A stretch of 64,000 nucleotides of DNA, taken from NCBI GenBank assembly GCA_037042915.1, contig CM073195.1:3782001-3846000 (forward strand). Direction: 5' to 3'. Position 1 is the first letter of the stretch, and the number at the start of each line of letters is the position of its first letter. The position numbers and the translations under genes were made by a program. Origin of the DNA: Auricularia sp. M13. Taxonomy: Eukaryota > Basidiomycota > Agaricomycetes > Auriculariales > Auriculariaceae. Below the pieces are notes generated by a model. That model ran no database searches, was not told the DNA's origin, and worked only from the letters and a program-made list of their open reading frames with translations. Shown here one piece after another: positions 11,691-22,635 of this stretch.

Positions 11691-12290
11691 GCGCCCACCC
11701 AGATCGTTGGACCGCCGCCTTCTCTGGCGGCATCCCGCTGGTCCATCCACCGGATCTACCCTGACTCCACCCAGGCCCTGCTGCCGCATAGATGGCACGG
11801 CACGCCTCACACTCGTTCCTTCGTCTCCCGTCTGCTGTTGCCTCGCCCTACATCCACCATCGCATCTAATCCTATAAATCTTCTGTGTCCGTCTCGGCCT
11901 CCCCGGCCCCACTCACGTTGTACCAACACCTCCGGCTTTCGCGCTCTTAGTAGACCATGCCTCGCTTCCTGTTCCATTTGTACGAGTACCTCCCACTCCC
12001 CATGGTATCTATCCCCTTTCCCTTTGCGATGTATAGCGTTGTCTCCGTCTCGGTGGTTAGCGTTAGCTATAGCTTGTCTCGAGGAATTTTCGCGTTGCCT
12101 CTGACTGGACAATAGAAAAATGGTATCACGGTTCTGTTTGGATAACTTGGTTGTGTGCATGTTACGCCACATCTCTTCACTGAGTGTCTCAAGTCGGTGA
12201 GTATCCTGGTGAAGTACATAGGCTCGTTTCACATAAGTACACCATCCCCTAAGGAACACCTGCGTACCGTTAGAGATAAAGACGGTACAG
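11691..12290. other. Convergent intergenic region
   Basis: About 600 bp lies between the 3' ends of the plus-strand Ser/Thr-rich gene and the minus-strand F-box gene. It is C/T-rich near 11820-12030, which would suit 3' untranslated sequence. No gene or repeat was recognised. Confidence 0.5.
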
Positions 12291-13154
12291 TCATGCTTCG
12301 ACACTCCATTTCGCCTTCTCCCAAAAGCCCTGGGAATGTCCCAACGCGCGAGCTCTCCAATCGCGCAGCATTTCGTGCTCGCTCTCGTCTTCTCCCCAGA
12401 CTATAAACCGACGGTCGCGTATGGTTGTAAGCGATATTTCCGAGCGCACAATGCGCTCGCCGATACGCCCGCACGCGACCATCATCTGCATCTCCTCGCG
12501 CGCGGGCGACTCGAGTATGCGCTTGCAGGTGTGCAGCAGATGCGCGTGCGCGTGGACGTGGCTGCCGGGCGGGATAGTGGCGAATGCGAAATGCGTGAGG
12601 ACGGGGAGCACGCCCTGCTCCATGATGACTGCGCCTAGTGGTTGTGTGAGCTGGCCGACGCGTAGGCGCGTCAGACTGCCGAAGCCGCTGTTCGCGAGGC
12701 TGTTCGCGCTGGAGAGCGCGCTGTAGGCGCGCACTTCGCCGCTGACGAGACTCCAGAGGTCGTTTCGACACAGGATGTCCAAGCTTTCGAGATGCGGGAC
12801 GGTAGATACGGGAAGGTCGATGTTCCCAGAGATGGCCAGGTGGCGCAGGCCTGTGAGACGTTCTAGCAGCAATTGTGTCCAAAGGCCGGGGGGATGCTCG
12901 TCGAGAATTAATCCCAGAGCTGTGATATGTCGGTGTATGACAGGCTGAGGCCAGGAGGAAGAGACGCAGTGCTCGAAATTGTGCAGCTGTTTAGGTGTGC
13001 GCAAGACGCGTGCGTTGTAGCTGATAGGCAAGAGCAACGAGTGTAGAGCGCGCGATACGAGAAGGAGGGCGTTGCATGTCTTAATATCCGAGACTGCGGC
13101 GTATTCAAAGACTTGGATCAATATCTCAACGGGTAGATGAGAGTGAATGTCCAC
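12291..13154 (-). CDS. F-box-like protein, single exon
   Basis: An intact 287-residue frame begins MDIHSHLPVEILIQVFEYAAV, an F-box at residues about 5-45 (LPVEILIQVFEYAAVSDIKTC...LLVSRALHSLLLPI). The rest is Leu-rich with LTGLRHLAISGNIDL and LESLDILCRND, reminiscent of degenerate leucine-rich repeats. It ends GFWEKAKWSVEA. By family, it should act as an SCF ubiquitin-ligase receptor; the target cannot be told. It is unspliced, unlike most genes here, which is common for the expanded Agaricomycete F-box group. It shares the architecture but little sequence with the F-box gene at 7.7-9.0 kb. Confidence 0.85.
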   Translation of the reverse strand: MDIHSHLPVEILIQVFEYAAVSDIKTCNALLLVSRALHSLLLPISYNARVLRTPKQLHNFEHCVSSSWPQPVIHRHITALGLILDEHPPGLWTQLLLERLTGLRHLAISGNIDLPVSTVPHLESLDILCRNDLWSLVSGEVRAYSALSSANSLANSGFGSLTRLRVGQLTQPLGAVIMEQGVLPVLTHFAFATIPPGSHVHAHAHLLHTCKRILESPAREEMQMMVACGRIGERIVRSEISLTTIRDRRFIVWGEDESEHEMLRDWRARALGHSQGFWEKAKWSVEA

Positions 13155-13704
13155 GCTGAGAGAAGCGGCATCTGCATTGGGCGACCGGTCCTAGGCTTTG
13201 CATTAGGCCGTGCTAGATACACAGCACATCCACAGGCATACACTCGCGCTCTGTGAGTCACTAGCTGCGTCCGCCCCCATTATCGTGAAATATCGCCTTC
13301 GCTGAATTGGAGCGGTTGGACGAGGAGCGTACGGTTCGGGCCGGAACCTCCGGACCATACTTGTACCGCTACCTATCAGTCTCGCAGACCCGACAAGTAG
13401 GTCAGAAGCAGCAAGCCCATGTACTCGACTGAGCAAGCTTTGCTGAGTAGGACAGGTGCTGCCGAAATCATGAGTCGACACCATTAGTCCATCATTCCCG
13501 GCCGCCGAGGGTTCAGAGTAAACCAGCCAGGAGAACGCGACTGTGAACCACCAGCCATATTGGTCATTTCGTCCGTCAAACTCTGGGCATTAAGGCTACG
13601 AATTCAGAATTTAGGAGGGATGACGCGTCTGCCGCAGTTCCTGCCAGAGTCGGACTCTGGGATTGAGCGCTACCGACCGAATCCCTTCATCCTCCTCATG
13701 TGAA
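13155..13704. other. Intergenic, 550 bp
   Basis: This contains the upstream region of the minus-strand F-box gene and the 3' flank of the next minus-strand gene. No gene, repeat or clear core-promoter motif was recognised. Confidence 0.45.
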
Positions 13705-15040
13705 CTAAGACAGAAAGAGAGCAAGGACTTCCTCAGGGAGCGCCTGTTTACCATCGGAGCGCTTATACAATCTCAGAACGCCGCCGACGCATGCGAGACA
13801 GAGCAGGGTACCCTCCTCCTGCTCCACCACGCGGTTGTAAATGTCGTGCAGCGCCTTGCCCAGGCGTTTCAAGTCGCCCTGCTGCGCTTCTCCCACAGCG
13901 CCGTTCTTCAGCTCCTCGAGCGTGCGCTTCTGCACCGTAGCGAACTTGCCGAAATCGTGCACACCGAGAAAGTGATGCGCAGTCTGCGAGAGGAAGAGCT
14001 GGGGAAAGTTCTCCGGCCAGCTGAAGTTGTGTGCGAATTTGCGCGAGACGGTCGTCAGCTCGACTGTGTTGGACTGTGGGACAAGAGTGCCCGAGGAGAT
14101 GACGTCGACGAGGTTCTGTTTCGGCGAGGCCGAAGACGCTTTGGCTTTCGGGGGTTGAGACCCCACAACGAAAGGCTTGGGAGTAGTAGGCGACCCTGGT
14201 GATGCCGACGACGAATCGCTTCCAGAGACGCCCATGCGGTCAAGCCGAGCGAGGAGGTCACCGATGTCAGGCGCAGGCTTGGGTGCCTGAGAAGGAAGGC
14301 ACGCGTCCAGTTCGAACCGCACCAGCAGGTCGAGACCTTCGAGATTCTGCAAGACGTGCAGTTTAGTGCCAGACTCTCTCTGCCACAGTCGTTCACGGAT
14401 TTCTAACGCACATATTGTACCACACGATGATGGCCCGTTTGATTCGCTATAGCCTGGCCGGGGGGCGAGCGCGTGCACGCCCGCTCAAACCCTATCCCGT
14501 AGGCGCGATTGGAATACTCCATCGTTTTCGCCTCCCGACGAGTCAAGAGCATGGTCTTCCCGACCAGCTGCACGTCCATGCGGAAGTCTTTGACGTTAGG
14601 ATCCACCTCGCGACCGCGTACCCAGCGCAGCAGCTTTCGTAGGCTGTTGCGATCCGTGACGACATCGATGTTCGAGAACGCGAATTCTGGATGCATATGC
14701 TGCACCGCGAGGACGAGAGGTAGAAGCGGGTACGCCGGGACGCGATGTCCGTTCTGGTCGACGTAAGCATTGAAATTGTCCTTTTCGACCTTGAAGGGTA
14801 GGGATCGGTCAATCCAAACGGGAGGGGATCCTAGAAGAATTAATTTGGCCTCATGAATGACGGAGAAGGCACCATACCAGGAACGAGGATGGTGGGGTGC
14901 GAGCGGTCGGTCCAGCTGTAAGACGCGACAGCCTCAACGTCGTTGATTTCGACTGCTTCGGAATCGTCAGCCGAGAGCGAAGGAATGGACATCTTGCAGA
15001 TGGGCCTGCTGAGGCCAGCGAGCACGGCGCCTTGGGACAT
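13705..15040 (-). CDS. Conserved fungal protein of unknown function
   Basis: Three exons were resolved: 15040-14878, 14830-14412 and 14346-13705, with introns 14831-14877 and 14347-14411. The N-terminal part contains YSWTDRSHPTILVPG, then AYVDQNGHRVPAYPLLPL, DVVTDRNSLRKLLRWVRG and HHRVVQYNLEGLDLLVRFELDA. From memory, this block pattern marks a widespread fungal family often labelled geranylgeranyl pyrophosphate synthetase in databases. No DDxxD prenyl-transferase motif is present, so that label is probably wrong. A Ser/Pro-rich linker follows, then a C-terminal helical part ending ALPEEVLALFLS. The total is about 408 residues. No signal peptide or membrane span is seen. Function unknown. Confidence 0.8.
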
Positions 15041-17104
15041 GATCGCAACGAGTCTGCCTCGGCAGGGTGTAGAAAAGCGGGCTATATAGGGAGCATCACA
15101 GTCGGCCTATGAGAAGGACCCACTCCTGCTTGCATTCAGATAATAATGCCGAAGCTGTCCGGGCTTAGCACCCCCAAACCATCTCAGTTCGGGAGAAGCA
15201 TGTCAAAGCAAGGAATGAAAATAGACAAAGGGACAGACCATTTAAAGCCTTTCCATTGGTTGCGAAACAGGCGCGAGTGCGGTATTTTCGCTTGACGAGA
15301 GCTGGACAAGGCTTCAAATCTAGTTTGAACAGTGTCGTGTGCACAGGCATAGCGAAGCTTAGGCGCGCAGCACTGTCAACCTTTTCAGTCCATTCATCTC
15401 TCTAAAGATGGTTCAACACGTAGCGCGACCGCTGGCTAAGTCGTTTTGGCATGATGGCCGGCAAACGAGCGGGAGGAACGGTTTAAAACCCCGCCAGGTT
15501 GCTCTCCGCCTTCTTGCCCGCCTTCATTGGCCATATACCCCTTCCTGCGCAGGTTACCTCCTAAATGCAAGTGTGTCAGCGTATACCGCCGCTTACGTCA
15601 TTGGGAAGACCGTGCATCCCCTATTTGGCAGGAAAATCGCCGAAATGGCTCTTCTTCGCCTTTGTCAAGAATCATCGCACCCCCACGGATTGTGCCCCTG
15701 ACTCGGAATACCCCAACGGAGTGGCGCGGTATTTCGCTATAAAGACCGGGCGGTCGGGCGCCGACTGGTCGCCGTGCCTTTTACCCACTTTCCACCCAGT
15801 CGTCGCGTGTCTATTTCTGGCTGGCGCTGTTCGCCCCCCTTTCACGCATGTCCGCTTGCTGCTCCCGGGACATTTTTCTCGGCTTGCGATGGCTTCTCTG
15901 CGTCAATCCTTGGATAGTCACCAGGCAAATGCTGCGTAGCACAACTTTCGCTGCTCGGACCCGTTTGTTCGTCTTTCGATTCTTGGCTGAGAGGAGGACC
16001 GTCATATCTTGAGATCTGCGAGTCCTGTCCAGACTCGCATTTCTCAAGCTTGCTATCCTGAGGCCCCAATCTGTTGTCTTTGCGGGCCGGACTATCACGG
16101 CGTTACGCTCGAGTCTGACTATCTCGAACTGTTCACGCTCTCCTTGGTGCTCCACGAGCATCCAGTCCTTCTGGATAGTGGGATCACCGGCCGTTTCCAA
16201 GGCCTCAGCTCAAGATATGCACTGTCTAAATTTCCATGTCATGACTTTCCTGAGCTCAGGTCTTCAACCTTTGTGACAATCGGCCACGGAGAGTATGCAT
16301 GTTCTACCGAATGGCAAGATTATAGACAAGTGGAACTCCCGCTGTTTCATTTGAGTCTCATGCCAAAAGTCTTGTAAGCAGTGTTTTAGCCGAAGGCGGC
16401 AGCAGCCTTTCGGTTGCCTGTCACAAACTGAGATGGAGGGAGAATGAAATGGGCTCTGATAGGGAACACACACTACTTGACCGGTTAGATGAACACTGTG
16501 CACCTCACACGCGGGTCGCTAGTTAGATACGTGTGTAGATCTCGCAGGCACAGGGAGACAATGGTACGCTGACTGTAGGTCCGACGGCGCAGGATCTACC
16601 ATCGGACTCTCCTCGAATACAAGTGGCAAGCGTGCAATCGTCCCGCGGTGGGGCCTGGCAGCTCCAAGTCCATTTCTGGCTCTTCCAGGTTGGCCAGGCG
16701 ATCTGACCTTGTATGTAGTTAGACGCTCAACCACGCGCTCAGGTGATATGAGTGCGGGATCGGCACCCGCCGTCCCGGTCGTCGGTAGCACTTCTTGGCT
16801 TGCACGACCACAGCCTTGCTGCAGTTGAGCAGTCGACGGCGGGCCCATGGCCTTATTCAAGCTCTAGGAACTACCGAATATCCCATAGAAAACGTTGCTG
16901 ACCGTTTTACTCATCGCAGGCTTGTATCCCAGGATTCTGCGAACACGAGCAATCAGATTTAGAACCCGCGATGCGGGTGCCCAGGTGCGCCTTATCTTAT
17001 CAATCGTTTGTGGGCCACCTGGGCTTAAGTACCACAGGCCTTCCGGCCATAGACGCTCTGCTTCTCCCGCCCTGGAGTTGCAGTCGCTGCCTCGGCAACG
17101 AAGC
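15041..17104. other. 2 kb gene-free region
   Basis: No gene was recognised. Two TATA-like sites occur (GGTTTAAAACC near 15480 and GCTATAAAGACC near 15737), but the frames after them are short and featureless. A minus-strand frame at 16519-16860 encodes a Pro/Arg-rich peptide without domain signs. The right end holds the promoter of the siderophore transporter, including the GATA pair at 16991-17001. Confidence 0.4.
16991..17001 (-). promoter_or_regulatory. Double GATA motif upstream of siderophore transporter
   Basis: CTTATCTTATC, read on the minus strand as GATAAGATAAG, gives two adjoining GATA cores about 105-115 bp before the transporter ATG. Fungal iron regulators of the Urbs1/SreA/Fep1 type are GATA factors that repress siderophore genes through such sites. 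The match is short, so the role is inferred from position and gene function. Confidence 0.45.
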
Positions 17105-19488
17105 ATGTCGCCCGCAGACGAAGACAAACATGTCGCCAGCATCGACACGGAGTCTTCTCGGGACGTACGCACTCCAGAGGACGCGGCTCCGGAGTCGGGC
17201 GTGCGCAAAATTGAGGCTATACAAGCGGTCTGGGGAGCAACCTATGGGCGATACATTCTCTGGCTGGGGTACGTTGTCCTCCCGACTGCGCGCGCCAGAC
17301 CGAGGCTGACGCTGGGTTGGCAATTACCAGCCTGGCTATGATGATGATCATATTTGAACTCGACAACGCGACGTTGTACAACTACCAGCCATACGCGACG
17401 TCGGCGTTCCACAAGCAGTCCCTGCTCGCGGCGCTGCAGACCACTCAGACTGTCGTCTCGGCCGCCGCCAAACCTCCTATAGCAAAGATCAGCGATGTGG
17501 TCGGTCGAGCAGAGGCTTACTGTCTCTGTGTTACTTTCTATGTCATATGTGCGTGCTCTTTCCAAGCAGAACTCTCCAAAAGCTTACGCGCTGCAGCCTA
17601 TATTGTCTGCGCCTCGGCGAAGAGCATGTCAGTTTATGCAGGCGGCATGGTGATATACGCTCTCGGCCAGACTGGCACCCAGGTACTTAACCAAATATTG
17701 CTCTCCGGTGCGAATGCGCTTGTCCTTTGTCGACCTCCGTATCTTATATTTCACGTCAGATATCTCGCCTCAACGTTGGCGTGGTTTCGTTCTTGCGTTC
17801 TCGTACTTTCCCTTCCTCATTACGCCTTGTGAGTCTGTCTCAATGATTATTCACCCCGTCTTGACGGTTCTTTAGGGGTATCCGCTTCTATCGTACAGAG
17901 TGTGATTACTGGGATTGGTTGGCGATGGTATGTCTCGGTCGCCCTCAGAAATCTGAGCAGCTACTAATCAGACTGTGTCCAGGGGTTATGGTGCCGTACT
18001 ACTCTCATCTGTCTGCTCCGAGTTCTAACACACGCCCAGGCATGTTCGCGATACTGATGCCATTCAGCGCGTCCTTCATCATCATTCCTCTTTTCGTATT
18101 CCAATCTCGCGCACGAAAGCGGCGCCTCATCGAGCCGCGCAGCTTCTCACCCAGCAAATTCTTCCATGAAATCGACTTCTTCGGCACCTTGCTCTTGTGC
18201 GGCGGCGCGGCCATGGTCCTCATCCCCATCTCACTGGCATCGACGCTTCCCAAAACATGGGAGAATCCGCGCATCGACGCCCTCCTGGCTATTGGCGGGG
18301 CATGTCTGGTTAGCCTGCCCTTCATCCCGAGTATGCGTAAATGCTCATGCTAAATGACCTCGAAGCTCGCTTTCCCTTTCTACGAAAAGCGGTTTGCGAA
18401 GTATCCAATTGTGCCATTGTCCTTCTTAAAGAACCCCACGATCGTCTTGGCTTGTGCGCTCGCAATGGCCGACGGCTTTGGCTTCAACGCTACCCACACG
18501 TATCTTTATTCCTTCGGTATGATAGACAGCAAGCTTTCCTTTCGCTTAGATCTAAAGGTACTTGCAGTCGTGGTAACGCGGGGATGGGACGCCCGGCACG
18601 CGACATATCTCGTCTACATCAACGGCGTCGTCCAATGTCTCATTGGCATAGGTGCAGGCTGGATTATGTGAGGATGGACCGTGGCCTATTGTATTAAGCC
18701 TCAGACTCACGAAACTCGCTAGGTATAAGACGCGCCGATACAAGTATCTCATCTTTGCCGGTTGCATCGTTCGCACTGTCGGGTAAGCAGCATCTTCATG
18801 ACCAATTCCAGCTGCTTGAGACATGTATAGCTATGGCGTGATGCTGCGCCTACGTGGGGCGACAAATGCGACGTGGGAATTATACGTAGTCCAATGTATC
18901 CAAGGTGTGTTCTTTCATCATAGCGTCTCCCACACTTGGTGACTGTGTTAACCATCTAGGCATCGGCTCCGGAATTATCACGTCCGCGGCAGTCGTGGCG
19001 GCACAAGTCTCGGTGTCGCATATACACCTAGCCTCGGTCTCCGCGTTCTACCTGCTCATGTTCTTCATCGGCTCTTCGGTCGGCTCCGCGGTGGCTGGCG
19101 CCATCTACACGAATACATTCCGCAGGTTTCTGCGGCAGTACCTGCCAGCCAGCTCTGACAGCACGATCGAGTCCGTTTTCAACTCAATCACCGGAACGCT
19201 GCCTCCTCCAGGATCCCCTGAACGCGTAGGGATTGATGTACGCCTCTATCGTATTCCATAATTGCTGCGGTGGACATTGACCAAACGTCACAATCGCAGA
19301 GTGCCTACAGCGATGTCCTCAAGCTCATCACATGGGCTGCTCTGGGTCTCTCGTTTATCATGCCTTTCCTGGCGTTGTGCTTGAAGAACGGATATCTTGG
19401 AGACGGCCATAATTCCGTGGAGCCTTTGAGAGACGACATCGCTGTCGCGGATGATGGTACTGAGGATGACGAAGGTAAGAAGGCTTGA
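17105..19488 (+). CDS. Siderophore-iron transporter, MFS (SIT/ARN family)
   Basis: By family this is a 14-TM proton symporter that imports ferric siderophores. The start MSPADEDKHVASIDTESS leads to a long hydrophilic N-terminus. Transmembrane segments follow from WLGLAMMMIIFELDNATLYNYQPYA, whose Tyr/Asp-rich first loop is typical of SIT proteins. Later blocks include GQTGTQVLNQI, SDISPQRWRGFVLAFSYFPF, ITGIGWRWGYGMFAIL, FYEKRFAKYPIVPLSF, CIQGIGSGIITSA and FFIGSSVGSAVAGAIYTN. The C-terminus is acidic and ends DEGKKA. Total about 590 residues. About a dozen introns were inferred. One internal exon is only 8 nt (17983-17990, GGGTTATG) and supplies the W-G-Y-G join. All frames join without stops, so the gene looks intact. 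Iron regulation is suggested by the GATA pair upstream. Confidence 0.9.
17983..17990 (+). other. 8-nt microexon of the siderophore transporter
   Basis: GGGTTATG lies between an intron ending TGTCCAG and one starting GTGCCG. Joining GGTTGGCGATG, this exon and GCATGTTCGCG gives GWRWGYGMFA, in frame and matching the family. The upstream intron has a perfect CTACTAAT branch site. Confidence 0.82.
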
Positions 19489-19823
19489 TGAGTCCTGTTT
19501 ATCCCTTGAAACTGTACGACGCGTAACGCTCTGCCAGAACGAATGGAATTACTGCGCGATGTTTCTTGACAAATTGGCCTGTCCTCACACGTCACGGTTC
19601 GACTGACTCGAACAGGCCTTGTATAGCTAAATGAGCTGCGGCGGAGTGCGCAACGCAGCAGCTGCGCTGAAACAGGACTGAGGATCTCTGCGCATCGAAA
19701 GATCTAATCGTGGCACTATCTTTGGAATCGCTGCCCAATGGGGAATTGTATAAAGGCGGGAACGCCGGCCACCAGCTCGCCGGCAATCTTGCTCTTTCCC
19801 CGCATCCCTCCCGCGTCCACGCC
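19489..19823. other. Intergenic, transporter to hydrolase
   Basis: About 335 bp with the 3' end of the transporter and the promoter of the hydrolase. A TATA-like TTGTATAAAGG sits at about 19745-19755, some 70 bp before the proposed hydrolase ATG. Nothing else was recognised. Confidence 0.45.
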
Positions 19824-20806
19824 ATGGACATCGTTGCAGGATTTACGGACACCGCAGTCTTCACAGTACTCGAGCAGAGTTCGTTGTTGCAATGACGCGC
19901 CGCTCAACCAGCCACTGACGGCACTGGCAGCGAGGGCTGCATTCAAGCCACTTGTTAAGCACGACGAGATCAACGCGGTTCCTCGCAAGACCTTCGCCTA
20001 TGGGTTGAACCCGCGTCACCAGGTGCGTATCTATGGCGGCCCCGCCGTACACTGCGAGCTGAAGCAGTTCACAGCTCGATGTGTATTATCCCGCGGCTCG
20101 AGACGACGGCCAGAAGCCGCCGATTATGCAGTTCGTCTATGGCGGCGGCATGGTCACAGGCGAACGCGCCTCGCCCGAAGGCTGGTACCAGAACGTCGGC
20201 GCATTCTGGGCGAAGCAAGGCTACGTCGCGGTCATCGCGGATTACCGTCTCGTGCCGAACGTCATGTACCCCGGCGGCGCGTCCGACGTGCGCGACGCGC
20301 TGTCCTGGGCGGTGGAGAACCTCGCAGATGTCGCCGACGTGAATCGCGTGTTCATCATGGGCCACAGCGCCGGCGGGACGCACGTCGCGACGATGCTCGG
20401 TCACCCGTTGCTCCTCCCCGACGAGCTCCTCGCCCGCATCAAGGCTGCCATTCTCATATGCCCTATGTTCGACTATCCCAAGGAGGGACCGCTCGCGGGC
20501 GTTACGCTTCAGTATTGCGGCACCGCTGAGGCTGCTGCTTTGCATAATCCTCAGGCGCTCTTAGAGGCCGTCCCTGCTGAACGGGCAGCCCTCTGGCCAG
20601 CTATTCGGCTCATCGTCTCACAGTATGAGGACCTCTCTCTCGTTGGCACTCACCCGCTGTATCTCGAGACGCTGAGGAAGAAGGGGATCAAAGTGGACGA
20701 GGCAGTGGCGAAAGGCCATAACCACATCAGCGTCAACCTGGCTCCACTGACTGGCCAAGGAGAAGAATGGGCCTACGAGGTTGATCAATGGCTGAGGTCT
20801 CTCTGA
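19824..20806 (+). CDS. Alpha/beta hydrolase (esterase/lipase type)
   Basis: A serine hydrolase. Exon 1 is MDIVAGFTDTAVFT. A 46-nt intron (19866-19911) leads to PLTALAARAAFKPLVKHDEINAVPRKTFAYG. A second intron ending near 20071 joins RHQ to LDVYYPAARDDGQ. The last exon is long and carries FVYGGGMVTGE (oxyanion-hole strand, the HGGG equivalent), VIADYRLVPNVMYPGGASDVRDAL and the nucleophile elbow GHSAGG near 20360. The probable acid lies near VSQYEDLSLVGTHPLY, and the base is a His in KGHNHISV. About 290 residues, no signal peptide, so probably cytosolic. Substrate unknown. It lies directly downstream of the siderophore transporter, so a siderophore esterase is a tempting but unproven idea. Confidence 0.85.
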
Positions 20807-21122
20807 ATACGCGGCCTGTAAGCAACGGTTTGGATCTGTAAGAGTATCAATGTTGTCGTGAATACAATTTGGACGGAGATACCACTGTACCCTGCGAATA
20901 AGTGAAAGATGCGGTTTTACGGGCCTGAAAAAGCTTGCCATAACGCGTGAGAGTGAAGGAGAGACTGGGAAGTACAGTATTCTTTCATTGCCGGCGCGAT
21001 GACTTGGTCGATACGCGGATGCAAAGTTTCGGTCCTAGCATCCGAAATGTTGCTTGCAAACGTGCATCGTGGCCAGCGCGCTCTTCTCCTGCTCAGTGCC
21101 TCTCCAGCGAGCCTAGGGTAGA
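20807..21122. other. Intergenic, hydrolase to HIS1
   Basis: About 316 bp holding the hydrolase 3' flank and the HIS1 promoter. No repeat or gene was seen. Confidence 0.45.
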
Positions 21123-22343
21123 ATGATGGATCTGCTGTCTGAAGCGATAAAGGGCCGCCTGCTATTTGCGATTCCTAAGAAAGGTGCGCCCTGGCCCCTC
21201 CCGCGTCCGCTTCGTATTGCTCACGAGGGCGATAAGGACGACTGGCAGAGAAATGCCTTGAGCTTCTTGCTGGCAAGTGAAATCCCGTCCTCTATTCGAT
21301 TACGACGTGACTGAAATGTATCTTGTTATCGATCTGTAGGCGCAGACATCCAGTTCAGCCGGTCTCACAGGTTAGACGTTTGCCTGGTCACCAACCACAA
21401 TATCGCGCTGTACGTGCTTCCGTCAAAGCTGACAGCTTGAATCCTGACACCGAATTCAGCGTATTTCTGCCGGCAGCCGACATACCTTCGTTCGTCGGTA
21501 AAGGCGACGTCGACCTTGGAATCACCGGCCACGATGTCATCCTGGAGGCCCAAATGTCGCGCCTGGTCACCGAGGCGCTACCGCTCGGCTTCGGGCGGTG
21601 CAAACTGCAAGTGCAGGTGCCCGAGAAAGGGCCAATCAAGAAACTCGAAGACCTCGCGGGCAAACGAATCGTCACGAGCTTCGAGATCGTCGCCGCCGAG
21701 TATTTCGCTGCCCTCGACGACCGCCTCGGGCTCGTTGGCGAGCAACGAACGAAGATCCAGTATGTAGGCGGGAGCGTGGAGGCTGCTTGTGCGCTGGGAC
21801 TCGCGGATGGGATTGGTATGTCCACATTCGAGGCTCTGTCGAAGCAACATCCGCTAACTCGCGCGTACAGTGGACCTTGTGGGTCAGTTATCACCACCTC
21901 CTGTCATCACCACCTCCTGTCATCATATCTATCCCAGAGCTCACGAATAGCTTATTACAGAGTCCGGCGAGACGATGCGCGCCGCAGGGCTGCACGCCAT
22001 CGCCACAGTGCTCGACACCGAAGCCTGCCTCATCCGTTCCACCTCCCTGAAGCACCCGGAGCTCGCGCCGCTCATAGAAAAGATCACCTCGCGCCTCGCA
22101 GGCGTCGTGGCGTCGGAAAAGTACGTCCTGTGCCAGTACAACATGCGGCGCGACAAGCTGCACGACGCGACATCTATCACGCCCGGGCGGCGCGCCGCTA
22201 CGGTCAGCCCGCTCGACGACGGGGAATGGGTCGCTGTCAGCGTGATGGTGGAGAAAAAGGTGATTGCGGACGCGATGGACCGTCTCGTAGCTGCTGGAGC
22301 CGAGGATGTGCTCGTCACTCGCCTGCAGAACTGTAGAGTTTGA
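21123..22343 (+). CDS. HIS1: ATP phosphoribosyltransferase
   Basis: This enzyme catalyses the first step of histidine synthesis, joining ATP and PRPP. The spliced protein reads MMDLLSEAIKGRLLFAIPKKGRLAEKCLELLAGADIQFSR, then NIALVFLPAADIPSFVGKGDVDLGITGHD, KLEDLAGKRIVTSFE, YVGGSVEAACALGLADGIVDLVESGETMRAAG and a HisG C-terminal regulatory domain ending EDVLVTRLQNCRV. Length is about 300 residues, normal for fungi. Exon structure is unusual. Intron 1 is 21184-21236 and exon 2 is only 36 nt. Intron 2 (21273-21339) has a GC donor (GCAAGT). A 12-nt exon (21871-21882) supplies part of VDLVE. The last intron (21883-21960) carries a 16-bp direct repeat. An in-frame second ATG follows the first immediately. 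Confidence 0.93.
21871..21882 (+). other. HIS1: 12-nt microexon of HIS1
   Basis: TGGACCTTGTGG is flanked by ...CGTACAG and GTCAGTT. Using it joins DGI to VDLVESGETM, the motif expected of ATP phosphoribosyltransferases, whereas skipping it deletes four residues in frame. Confidence 0.8.
21890..21921 (+). repeat. 16-bp tandem repeat within a HIS1 intron
   Basis: ATCACCACCTCCTGTC occurs twice in direct succession inside the last HIS1 intron. It is too short to disturb splicing; the intron is still only 78 nt. Confidence 0.9.
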
Positions 22344-22635
22344 TCTTTGTTAGACTTGGGGCTGAGGTTAAACGGGATTTGAACGTTTCTGGAAAACAGG
22401 TCGCGCAGGTGATCTTGAATTACTTGAAGAGCGCAAGCATGACTACGACTACCGTATGTACAAATTGAGCAGAACACCACATGCATTGAAACGATCCTTC
22501 CTGAACATAGCTGGGGGTTGCGACTGTAACATATGGACATCGTCGGACAAAAATCGTACCTTATACGCGGGGGTAGAAATACACGGGACCTCAGGGGTTC
22601 AATAAGGAGTGGGAAGTGGTGGAGGGTGGGTGAAC

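Noticed and set aside
10963-11877. 304-codon Arg/Ser/Pro-rich plus-strand frame
   Set aside because: Shadow of the Ser/Thr-rich protein in another frame; composition is typical of a GC-rich alternative frame.
19738-20529. 263-codon plus-strand frame overlapping the hydrolase
   Set aside because: Beyond about 20018 it is an Arg-rich out-of-frame shadow of the true hydrolase exon; only its first part shares frame with hydrolase exon 2.
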